A DNA stretch of 11,444 nt, taken from positions 1 through 11,444 of the forward strand of contig RFGD01000168.1 of the NCBI GenBank assembly GCA_003696705.1, written 5' to 3'. This DNA comes from Alphaproteobacteria bacterium (GTDB taxonomy: Bacteria > Pseudomonadota > Alphaproteobacteria > Rhodobacterales > Rhodobacteraceae). This document shows, in pieces, positions 1 to 5,514 of the stretch; position 1 is the stretch's first letter, and every line of letters starts with the position of its first letter. The notes under the pieces are model-generated. The model was not told where the DNA came from. It did not search any database and was given only the letters and a program-made list of their open reading frames with translations. The position numbers and the translations under genes were made by a program.

Positions 1-1382
1 TCGCCGAAGGCCGATTTCTTCCAGCCGCCGAAGGTGTGGTAGGCAAGCGGCACCGGGATGGGCACGTTGATCCCGACCATGCCGACGTTGATGCGGTGGG
101 CAAAGTCACGCGCCGCGTCCCCGTCGCGGGTGAAGATCGCCGTGCCGTTGCCATAGGGGTTGTCCATCACCAGCTTCAGCGCATCCTCGTAGGTCTTTGC
201 CCGGACCGTCGAGAGGACCGGCCCGAAGATCTCTTCCTTGTAGATGTCCATGTCGGGCGTGACATGGTCGAAGAGGTGGGGACCCACGAAGAACCCGTTC
301 TCGTAGCCCTGAAGCGTGAAGTCGCGGTTGTCGACGACCAGCTTTGCCCCCTGTTCGACGCCCGAGTTGATGAGCGCCAGGACGCGCTCTTTCGCGGCGC
401 GCGTGACAAGGGGACCATAGTCGATGTCCTCTCCGGCCGTATATGGGCCGACCTTCAGCTTCTCGATGCGGGGCACCAGCTTCTCGATCAGCCTGTCGGC
501 GGTTTCGTCGCCGACGGGGACCGCGACCGAGATGGCCATGCACCGCTCGCCCGCCGCGCCATAGCCGGCGCCGACCAGCGCGTCGGCCGCCTGGTCCATG
601 TCGGCATCGGGCATGACGATCATGTGGTTCTTGGCGCCGCCGAAGCACTGCACCCGCTTGCCGTTCGCACAGCCGCGGGCATAGATGTATTCCGCGATCG
701 GGGTCGAACCGACAAAGCCGATGGCCTGGATCGTCTCGTTGTCGAGGATGGCGTCGACCGCTTCCTTGTCGCCATTGACGACCTGAAGGATGCCGTCGGG
801 AAGGCCCGCCTCCTTCATCAGTTCGGCCAGCATCATCGGCACGCTCGGGTCGCGCTCGGACGGCTTCAGGATGAATGCGTTGCCGGCGGCGATGGCCGGC
901 CCCATCTTCCACATCGGGATCATGGCGGGGAAGTTGAACGGGGTGATCCCGGCGACGACACCAAGGGGCTGGCGCATGGAATACATGTCGATGCCGGGGC
1001 CGGCCGAGTCGGTGAATTCCCCCTTCAGGAAATGCGGCGCACCGATCGCGAACTCGATGACCTCGAGCCCGCGCTGCACGTCCCCGCGGGCGTCCGGAAA
1101 GGTCTTGCCGTGCTCGCGCGACAGCGCTTCGGCCAGCTTGTCCATGTCGCGGTTGAGAAGGCGCACGAACTCCATCATGACACGCGCGCGGCGCTGCGGG
1201 TTGGTGGCCGCCCAGGCCGGTTGCGCCCTTTCGGCGCGGGCGACGGCCTCGTCCACCTCGGCCTTCGAGGCCAGCGCGACGCGGGCCTGCACCTCGCCCG
1301 TGGCGGGGTTGAAGACGTCCCCGAACCGCCCCGAGCTGCCTTCGACCGCCTTGCCGTCGATCCAGTGTCCGATCTCTCTCAT
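1..1382 (-). CDS. mmsA: CoA-acylating methylmalonate-semialdehyde dehydrogenase, 3' end cut by the window edge
   Basis: The product oxidises methylmalonate semialdehyde to propionyl-CoA and CO2 (and malonate semialdehyde to acetyl-CoA) with NAD+ and CoA. It acts in the cytoplasm, late in valine, myo-inositol and beta-alanine breakdown. The N-terminus reads MREIGHWIDGKAVEG. The catalytic cysteine is C281 in the motif GERCMAIS. The segment VQCFGGAKNHMIVMPDADMD is typical of this family and lacks the general-base Glu of hydrolytic aldehyde dehydrogenases, as expected for a CoA-acylating enzyme. The last visible residues, YHTFGGWKKSAFG, are near the family C-terminus; about 460 of the usual ~500 residues are present, so roughly 40 residues lie outside the window. 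The start ATG (1382-1380) has a GGGAGG Shine-Dalgarno at 1393-1388, 5 nt away. The gene is divergent from a LysR regulator. Identity is very secure; the visible frame shows no disruption at the points I translated. Confidence 0.96.
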   Translation of the reverse strand, partial: MREIGHWIDGKAVEGSSGRFGDVFNPATGEVQARVALASKAEVDEAVARAERAQPAWAATNPQRRARVMMEFVRLLNRDMDKLAEALSREHGKTFPDARGDVQRGLEVIEFAIGAPHFLKGEFTDSAGPGIDMYSMRQPLGVVAGITPFNFPAMIPMWKMGPAIAAGNAFILKPSERDPSVPMMLAELMKEAGLPDGILQVVNGDKEAVDAILDNETIQAIGFVGSTPIAEYIYARGCANGKRVQCFGGAKNHMIVMPDADMDQAADALVGAGYGAAGERCMAISVAVPVGDETADRLIEKLVPRIEKLKVGPYTAGEDIDYGPLVTRAAKERVLALINSGVEQGAKLVVDNRDFTLQGYENGFFVGPHLFDHVTPDMDIYKEEIFGPVLSTVRAKTYEDALKLVMDNPYGNGTAIFTRDGDAARDFAHRINVGMVGINVPIPVPLAYHTFGGWKKSAFG

Positions 1383-1408
1383 GATTGCCTCCCTGATGCT
1401 GCGCGAGC

Positions 1409-1428
1409 GCACCGGCAAGGGCCGGTGC
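1409..1428 (-). promoter_or_regulatory. Perfect 8-bp hairpin just upstream of the mmsA ribosome-binding site
   Basis: GCACCGGC and GCCGGTGC form a perfect 8-bp stem around a 4-nt loop. It ends 15 nt before the mmsA Shine-Dalgarno and 26 nt before the start codon. In the mmsA transcript it could act as a leader hairpin affecting stability or translation; it could also be a protein-binding dyad in DNA. There is no T-run, so it is not a classical terminator. Confidence 0.4.
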
Positions 1429-1461
1429 CGCGCCAAGTGCCGCGACAAGTGCCGCGCCAGG
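1426..1461. repeat. Three tandem 12-bp repeats in the mmsA/LysR intergenic region
   Basis: Three contiguous units: TGCCGCGCCAAG (1426-1437), TGCCGCGACAAG (1438-1449) and TGCCGCGCCAGG (1450-1461), with one substitution each in units 2 and 3 relative to unit 1. The 12-bp period is close to a helical turn. It may be an array of regulator half-sites or simple replication slippage; the sequence does not decide. Confidence 0.75.
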
Positions 1462-1506
1462 GGCGCGCGTCCCGCGCCCGGCGCCGTCTCGCGGGCATGT
1501 TAGTCT

Positions 1507-1531
1507 TGCGCCGGTGCCGAGAAAAGGCGCA
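1507..1531. promoter_or_regulatory. Candidate LysR-regulator operator (6-bp dyad, 13-bp spacer)
   Basis: TGCGCC (1507-1512) and GGCGCA (1526-1531) form an interrupted dyad centred about 50 bp upstream of the regulator start codon, where LysR proteins commonly autoregulate. The outer T and A of the half-sites recall LysR-type boxes, but the spacing is wider than the classical T-N11-A, so the match is suggestive only. Confidence 0.3.
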
Positions 1532-1568
1532 GTATCCCAAAGACGCTTTGCAGGAATGCAATGATCGG

Positions 1569-2459
1569 ATGCGCTGGGACGACCTCAAGGTGTTTCTTGC
1601 CGTGGTGCGCGCGCAAAGCCTGTCGGGCGCGGGCCGCACGCTCAGGCTTGACCCCGCGACCGTCGGGCGGCGCATCGCGCGGCTCGAGGCGCGGCTGGGC
1701 CAGACGCTGTTCCTGAAATCGCCGCAGGGCTATCTGCCGACCGAGGCCGCCGAACGCCTTGCCGACGAGGCCGTGAAGGCCGAACAGGCCGTGCTTGGCG
1801 CGCTGGACGCCGTCCGGGGCGAGGGGCCCGGCCTGACGGGCACGATCCGCATCGGCGCCCCCGACGGATGTGCCAACTATGTCCTGCCGCAGGTCATTGC
1901 CCGCATTGCGGCGGAAAACCCGGGGCTGGACGTGCAGATCGTCGCGCTGCCCAGGGTCTTCAACCTCTCGCGGCGCGAGGCGGACATGGCAATCGGTGTC
2001 TCCCGCCCCGAGGCCGGGCGGCTCACGGTCCAGAAACTCTCGGACTACCGGCTGCATTTTGCGGCCGCGGCCGACTACCTTGCCGCGGCCCCGCCGCTCG
2101 AGACGCCGGGCGATCTCGGCCGGCACCGCATCGTCGGCTATATCCCGGACATGATCTTCGACCGAGAGCTCGACTATCTACCGGACCTGGGGGTCGATCA
2201 TGTCGAACTGTCCTCGAACGCCGCCTCGGTGCAGCTCAATCTCGTGCGGGCAGGGGGCGGCGTCGGCATCGTCCACGATTTCGCCGTGCCCTTCGCGCCC
2301 GGCGTGCGCCGGGTCCTTGTCGAGCGCGTCTCGCTGCGGCGCAGTTTTTATCTGATCCGCCATGCCGACGATGCGCGGTCCGAACGGCTCGGGCGCTTCG
2401 TCGCGCGCCTGCGGTCCCTGTTCATCGCCGAAATCAACAGGCTCGAGGCTTTGGCTTGA
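1569..2459 (+). CDS. LysR-family transcriptional regulator, probable regulator of divergent mmsA
   Basis: A 296-residue protein of normal LysR length. The N-terminal winged helix-turn-helix covers about residues 3-62 (MRWDDLKVFLAVVRAQSLSG at the start, HTH about 16-40, then the RRIARLEARLGQTLF recognition and wing region). A helical linker and a periplasmic-binding-protein-like effector domain follow (about 88-290, beginning TGTIRIGAPDGCANYVLPQV). The reading frame stays open far upstream of 1569, but the upstream residues are Arg/His-rich antisense of mmsA and do not look like protein, so the ATG giving MRWDDLK is chosen. The Shine-Dalgarno is weak (cagga about 15 nt upstream). Divergence from mmsA suggests it controls that gene, with an intermediate of valine or malonate-semialdehyde metabolism as a possible effector; this is inference from position. 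The effector cannot be read from sequence. Confidence 0.93.
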   Translation: MRWDDLKVFLAVVRAQSLSGAGRTLRLDPATVGRRIARLEARLGQTLFLKSPQGYLPTEAAERLADEAVKAEQAVLGALDAVRGEGPGLTGTIRIGAPDGCANYVLPQVIARIAAENPGLDVQIVALPRVFNLSRREADMAIGVSRPEAGRLTVQKLSDYRLHFAAAADYLAAAPPLETPGDLGRHRIVGYIPDMIFDRELDYLPDLGVDHVELSSNAASVQLNLVRAGGGVGIVHDFAVPFAPGVRRVLVERVSLRRSFYLIRHADDARSERLGRFVARLRSLFIAEINRLEALA

Positions 2460-2484
2460 CAAGATGTCGCAGCCGGCGCAGCAT
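2456..2484 (+). promoter_or_regulatory. Candidate promoter for the CBS-domain gene, overlapping the LysR stop codon
   Basis: A perfect consensus -35, TTGACA (2456-2461), overlaps the TGA stop of the LysR gene. With a 17-bp spacer the -10 would be CAGCAT (2479-2484), which matches the consensus at only three positions. An AT-richer stretch follows (2485-2510), and then a 6-bp hairpin CACCGC/GCGGTG (2512-2528), 3 nt before the GGAGG of the CBS gene. The -35 is clear; the -10 is weak. Confidence 0.35.
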
Positions 2485-2542
2485 CAAAACATTAGGAAAA
2501 TCAATTGCAAGCACCGCAAGGGGCGGTGGCCGGAGGTAAGAA

Positions 2543-2977
2543 ATGCTTGTGCGTCAGATCCTGAATTCGAAGCCCTCGCAAGAGGTTGCGACCATCACCC
2601 CTGGCGCGCCCCTGGCCGAAGCCGCCCGCATCCTCAGCGAGAAGCGTATCGGCGCCCTTGTCGTCGTCGATGACAGCGACCTGCCGGTCGGCATCCTTTC
2701 CGAGCGCGACATCGTTCGGGAAGTGGCCGCATCGGGCGCCATCTGCCTCGAGAAACGAACCGACGACGCGATGACCCGCGACGTGCTGACGGCGACGCCG
2801 GACATGCGCGCCGACGAGGTGCTGGCCACGATGACCGAGCGGCGCTTCCGGCACATGCCGGTGGTCGAGGACGGCCGCATGATCGGGATCATCTCGATCG
2901 GCGACGTGGTCAAGGCGCGCCTTGACGAGCTTTCCATGGAGCGAGAGGCGCTTACCGGCATGATCATGGGCAATTGA
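2543..2977 (+). CDS. Two-CBS-domain protein (stand-alone Bateman module)
   Basis: A 144-residue protein made almost entirely of two CBS domains. CBS1 spans about residues 8-62 (ITPGAPLAEAARILSEKRIG, then GILSERD at 50-56). CBS2 spans about 73-130 (AMTRDVLTATPD, then GIISIGD at 115-121). Both carry the Gly-x-Ile/Leu-Ser-x-x-Asp signature that in this family contacts the ribose of adenine nucleotides, so binding of AMP, ATP or a related ligand is likely. There is no catalytic or membrane domain, so it probably acts as a cytoplasmic nucleotide sensor on an unknown partner. The start is set by a strong GGAGG at 2532-2536, 6 nt before the ATG. It follows the LysR gene by 83 bp on the same strand and may have its own promoter. 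Domain call is secure; physiological role unknown. Confidence 0.93.
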   Translation: MLVRQILNSKPSQEVATITPGAPLAEAARILSEKRIGALVVVDDSDLPVGILSERDIVREVAASGAICLEKRTDDAMTRDVLTATPDMRADEVLATMTERRFRHMPVVEDGRMIGIISIGDVVKARLDELSMEREALTGMIMGN

Positions 2978-3255
2978 TCGGTCGCGCAGCGGCGGCCGCC
3001 AAGGACCCCTGAAACGGCTCGGGCCGAACGCACGGGGTGAGTGCGACGGGCAGGGTCCCCGCTGGCGCCGTCCCCCCTCGGACGACGCCGCCCACACGAA
3101 ACCCTGCCCGCCAACTCGGCCGGCGCGAAAGCGCCCGGCATGACCCTCGGTCCGTCCCCCGGTCCGTCTCCTCGGTCCGTCGCTTCGGGCCGTAGTCATG
3201 TGCCGTTCCGGTCGCCGAAACCGGGCCGACGGAAATCATGGCTGCCCGTCAGCGC
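2978..3255. other. Gene-free stretch between convergent CBS-protein and pilin-like genes
   Basis: I find no credible gene here: open frames on both strands give Arg/Pro/Ser-rich translations with no family features and no good ribosome-binding site. It holds an 8-bp stem with one bulged base and a GAAA tetraloop (GCCGGCGC-GAAA-GCGCC-C-GGC, 3119-3139). It also holds a triple CGGTCCGTC repeat (3148-3181). The genes on both sides point into this region, so the hairpin could help end transcription, although no T-run follows on either strand. Confidence 0.5.
3148..3181. repeat. Three copies of CGGTCCGTC at 12-13 bp spacing
   Basis: Exact nonamers at 3148-3156, 3160-3168 and 3173-3181, separated by CCC and TCCT. 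The first and third copies are preceded by CT and the second by CC. It lies in the gap between two convergent genes. It may be slippage or a multi-site protein-binding element. Confidence 0.7.
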
Positions 3256-3510
3256 CTATTGGCCAAGCGTCCCCAGGCTGACCACGCTTGCGCCCGAAAG
3301 CGTCGTGCCGACGCGCTGTGCCACCGGGTCCACGCCCGTGGTGATCGTGGCGACGGCAGCAATGCCAAGGCCCACGACGGCACCCGTCAACACCACCCAG
3401 TCCACGGTGATCGCGCCGCGCTCGTCGTCGCGCAGGCGCTGCCATGCGCGCCAGGGCCAGCTTTCGGGCCGGGTCGGAACCCGGCCTCGGGTCTTTCCGC
3501 ATTCGGTCAT
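3256..3510 (-). CDS. Small Flp-pilin-like single-span protein
   Basis: An 84-residue protein with a basic, Trp/Arg-rich N-terminus (residues 1-31), then DERGAITVDWVVLTGAVVGLGIAAVATI (split about G32/A33), one hydrophobic span (about 33-56) and a short Gly/Ser/Thr-rich tail. The layout resembles Flp/TadE-type class III prepilins, which are cleaved after Gly before a hydrophobic segment, normally with Glu at +5; here +5 is Asp (D37). The leader is about 32 residues, longer than usual for Flp pilins. The start is fixed by AAGGAG at 3524-3519, 8 nt before the ATG; the open frame extends upstream to 3678 but lacks these features. No tad/cpa assembly genes are in the window, so it is an orphan here. 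It may be a minor pilin or an unrelated small membrane protein. The gene and span are well supported; the pilin role is inference. Confidence 0.75.
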   Translation of the reverse strand: MTECGKTRGRVPTRPESWPWRAWQRLRDDERGAITVDWVVLTGAVVGLGIAAVATITTGVDPVAQRVGTTLSGASVVSLGTLGQ

Positions 3511-3695
3511 CTTCCGTTCTCCTTCTTCCGGAACGTCGTCGCACTCGTCACGCCAGATCGGAAGGGGCCTCCTGCGGAATCCCCCGGGCAGCGTATCGGC
3601 AAGGAATCGCTCATGAGATGGGGGGGAATATGGCAGACCCGGGACCGAAACATGGCATTGGTGCGGCAGCATGGACAATTCGGCCGCGGGGCGAT

Positions 3696-3725
3696 TTTCA
3701 CTTGCATGGCGGCGGGCAATATAGT
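3696..3725 (+). promoter_or_regulatory. Candidate coaD promoter
   Basis: A good -10 box, TATAGT (3720-3725), lies about 44 bp upstream of the coaD start codon. The -35 is poor: TTTCAC (3696-3701) with an 18-bp spacer. The location, between the divergent pilin-like gene and coaD, fits a promoter for the coaD-cyclophilin cluster. The rest of the 3511-3768 gap shows no gene. Confidence 0.3.
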
Positions 3726-3768
3726 TGCGTGCCGCTGCCGTATGATAACCGAGGGACAGGCGCGACAG

Positions 3769-4266
3769 ATGCGGATCGGTCTATATCCGGGCACGTTCGA
3801 CCCGGTCACGAACGGACATATCGACATCATCGAGCGGGCATGCCGGCTGGTCGACCGGCTGGTGATCGGGATCGCCATCAATCGCGACAAGGGGCCGATG
3901 TTTTCCCTCGAAGAGCGTGTTGCCATGGTCGAGGCTGAATGTGCGGCGCTTTCCGACCGCACCGGGGTCGAGATCGTGGCCCATCCGTTCGAGAACCTTC
4001 TTGTGGACTGCGCCCATGACGTCGGCGCCACGATAATCATCCGCGGCCTTCGCGCGGTTGCCGATTTCGAATACGAATACCAGATGGTCGGCATGAACCG
4101 CGTGCTCGATGCCTCGATCGAGACGGTCTTCCTCATGGCCGCGGCCGAGAACCAGGCGATCGCCTCGCGGCTCGTGAAGGAGATTGCCCGGCTCGGCGGG
4201 GACGTGAGCCGCTTCGTGCCGCCGGCGGTGGAAAGGGCGCTTCGTGCCCGGCTCGACGGCCGCTGA
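3769..4266 (+). CDS. coaD: Pantetheine-phosphate adenylyltransferase (PPAT)
   Basis: Catalyses ATP + 4'-phosphopantetheine to dephospho-CoA + PPi, the penultimate step of coenzyme A synthesis, in the cytoplasm. The protein is 165 residues, the family's normal length, and begins MRIGLYPGTFDPVTNGHIDI with the nucleotidyltransferase TxGH motif (T14-H17). Other PPAT blocks are IIIRGLRAVADFEYEYQM, the substrate-binding and core helix region, and AIASRLVKEIARLGGDVSRFVPPAV near the C-terminus, corresponding to the usual ISS-x-x-x-(R/K)-E-x-A segment. An in-frame ATG at 3742 would add nine residues, but the family start and the purine-rich GAGGGACAGG upstream of 3769 favour the start given. The two cyclophilin genes follow at 45 bp and with overlap, so one operon is likely. 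Confidence 0.97.
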   Translation: MRIGLYPGTFDPVTNGHIDIIERACRLVDRLVIGIAINRDKGPMFSLEERVAMVEAECAALSDRTGVEIVAHPFENLLVDCAHDVGATIIIRGLRAVADFEYEYQMVGMNRVLDASIETVFLMAAAENQAIASRLVKEIARLGGDVSRFVPPAVERALRARLDGR

Positions 4267-4311
4267 GGCAGGCGAGACGTCACAACGATCCGTAGGAAGG
4301 AACAGGAAACA

Positions 4312-4821
4312 ATGACCGAGACAAGGGATCCCGAGAACACCATCATCATGGACATCGACGGCGGTCGCGTCGTCATCGAGCTTCTGCCCGATGTCGCGCC
4401 CGCGCATGTCGCAAGGATCAAGGAACTGGCGCGTGCGGGCGCCTATGACGGGGTCGTCTTTCACCGCGTGATCGAAGGTTTCATGGCCCAGACCGGCGAC
4501 GTGCGCCACGGCAACACGACGCAGGACTACAACCCGCGGATGGCGGGCACGGGCGGGTCGGACCTGCCGGACCTGCCGGCCGAATTCTCGGGCGTTCCGT
4601 TCGAGCGCGGCACCGTCGGCATGGCGCGCGCCGCCGATCCGAACTCGGCCAACAGCCAGTTCTTCATCATGTTCGCGCAGGGACATTTCCTGAACGGTCA
4701 GTACACCGTGTTCGGGCAGGTGGTCGAAGGCATGGAACATGTCGATGCGCTGCCCCGCGGCGAGCCGCCGGCGGCGCCCGGCATGATCCACCGCATGCGC
4801 GTGGCGGCCGACGATGCGTAG
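4312..4821 (+). CDS. Cytoplasmic cyclophilin-type peptidyl-prolyl cis-trans isomerase
   Basis: A 169-residue single-domain cyclophilin that catalyses cis-trans isomerisation of Xaa-Pro bonds. The diagnostic motif FHRVIEGFMAQTGD carries the catalytic Arg (R52). GTVGMARA and NSANSQFFIMFA (Q116-F118) form the active-site floor, and FLNGQYTVFGQV follows. The position equivalent to Trp121 of human cyclophilin A is Phe, as in Escherichia coli cyclophilins with low cyclosporin affinity. There is no signal peptide, so it should be cytoplasmic. The ATG is preceded by a purine-rich AGGAAGGAACAGGAAACA run. Its last 8 nt overlap the start of the next cyclophilin gene (ATGCGTAG), implying coupled translation. 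The gene lies 45 bp after coaD. It would be called ppiB by analogy, but the symbol is not certain. Confidence 0.95.
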   Translation: MTETRDPENTIIMDIDGGRVVIELLPDVAPAHVARIKELARAGAYDGVVFHRVIEGFMAQTGDVRHGNTTQDYNPRMAGTGGSDLPDLPAEFSGVPFERGTVGMARAADPNSANSQFFIMFAQGHFLNGQYTVFGQVVEGMEHVDALPRGEPPAAPGMIHRMRVAADDA

Positions 4822-5404
4822 GCTGGGCCGCATTCTCTCGGCGGCTGCGGCCGTGGCCCTTGGCGTCCTGATCGCCGGCGGGCCGGCGGCGGCGCGCCAG
4901 CTGGTGATCGAGCTTGCAGGCGGCGTCAGCGGCACGGTCGTCATCGAGCTGGCCGAGGACGTCGCCCCCCGCCATGCCGAGCGGCTGGCGACGCTTGCCG
5001 CCTCGGGGGCCTATGACGGGGTCGCCTTTCACCGCGTGATCGAAGGTTTCATGGCCCAGACCGGCGACGTCCGCTTCGGCAACGTCCTTCGCGGCTACGA
5101 TCCGCGGCGCGTCGGCACGGGCGGGTCGGACCTGCCGGACCTGCCGGCCGAGTTTTCGGACCTGCCCTTCGCGCGCGGCACCGTCGGCATGGCGCGGGCG
5201 GCCGACCCGAACTCGGCCAACAGCCAGTTCTTCATCATGTTCGCCCCGGCACCGCACCTGAACGGCCAGTATACGGTGGTCGGCCATGTGGTGAGCGGCA
5301 TGGAGCTCGTCGACCGCATCCGCCGCGGCCGGGGCCGAAGCGGCATGGTCGCCGATCCCGATTACATGGCGCGCGTCACCGTGCGGGACGAACAGGCAGA
5401 ATAG
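4814..5404 (+). CDS. Exported cyclophilin-type peptidyl-prolyl cis-trans isomerase
   Basis: A 196-residue cyclophilin with an N-terminal signal peptide: basic MRRLGR, a hydrophobic Ala/Val/Leu core, and a probable cleavage site after AAA at residue 27. It probably folds proteins in the periplasm. The catalytic motif FHRVIEGFMAQTGD (R74), GTVGMARA and NSANSQFFIMF are all present. The position equivalent to human Trp121 is His (PHLNGQYTVVG), unlike Phe in the upstream paralogue. The start ATG lies within the end of the preceding gene (8-nt overlap), so translation is probably coupled. Large blocks are almost identical in DNA to the upstream gene, pointing to tandem duplication with later gain of a signal peptide (or its loss in the other copy), or to gene conversion. 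Comparable to ppiA by role and location, but the symbol is left open. Confidence 0.94.
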   Translation: MRRLGRILSAAAAVALGVLIAGGPAAARQLVIELAGGVSGTVVIELAEDVAPRHAERLATLAASGAYDGVAFHRVIEGFMAQTGDVRFGNVLRGYDPRRVGTGGSDLPDLPAEFSDLPFARGTVGMARAADPNSANSQFFIMFAPAPHLNGQYTVVGHVVSGMELVDRIRRGRGRSGMVADPDYMARVTVRDEQAE

Positions 5405-5412
5405 GCGGAAGG

Positions 5413-5438
5413 GACGGGGGCGCCCCTCGCGCCCCGTC
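5413..5438 (+). terminator. GC-rich hairpin after the cyclophilin cluster
   Basis: GACGGGGGCGC and GCGCCCCGTC pair over about 10 bp with one extra G, around a small CCCTC loop, starting 9 nt after the exported cyclophilin's stop codon. Position and strength fit a transcript end, but no T-run follows, so termination by this hairpin alone is uncertain; it may instead be a 3'-end stabiliser. Confidence 0.4.
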
Positions 5439-5514
5439 ACCATCGCGTGAGGCGGGCTGGGCAGGGGGGCAGGCCTCTGGCAGGGTGGGTGCGGAACGAC
5501 GACGGAGCCGCGCC

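Larger units (their letters stand above)
1383..1568. promoter_or_regulatory. Shared mmsA / LysR divergent control region
   Basis: Divergent intergenic region of about 185 bp, the usual arrangement for a LysR regulator and its target. It contains a perfect 8-bp hairpin (1409-1428), a 12-bp tandem repeat (1426-1461), a 7-bp dyad GGGCGCG/CGCGCCC with 5-nt loop (1461-1479) and a 6-bp dyad with 13-nt spacer (1507-1531). A weak leftward -10-like box, TAACAT on the minus strand, lies at 1502-1497 with a poor -35 (TTTTCT) 17 bp upstream. If used, mmsA mRNA would carry a leader of about 110 nt containing the hairpin and repeats. The promoter is inference; the dyads and repeat are read directly. Confidence 0.5.

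Noticed and set aside
36..1568. Upstream extension of the LysR open frame
   Set aside because: Residues before MRWDDLK are the complement of mmsA and the intergenic repeats, not protein-like. LysR proteins of 296 residues are normal, so a fusion is not supported.
3769..3770. Upstream extension of the coaD open frame back to 3238
   Set aside because: The PPAT family starts at MRIGLYPGTFDP. The upstream residues overlap the pilin-like gene's antisense and carry no domain.
3781..4944. Leftward open frame of 387 codons opposite coaD and the first cyclophilin
   Set aside because: His/Arg/Asp-rich shadow of two well-supported genes on the other strand.
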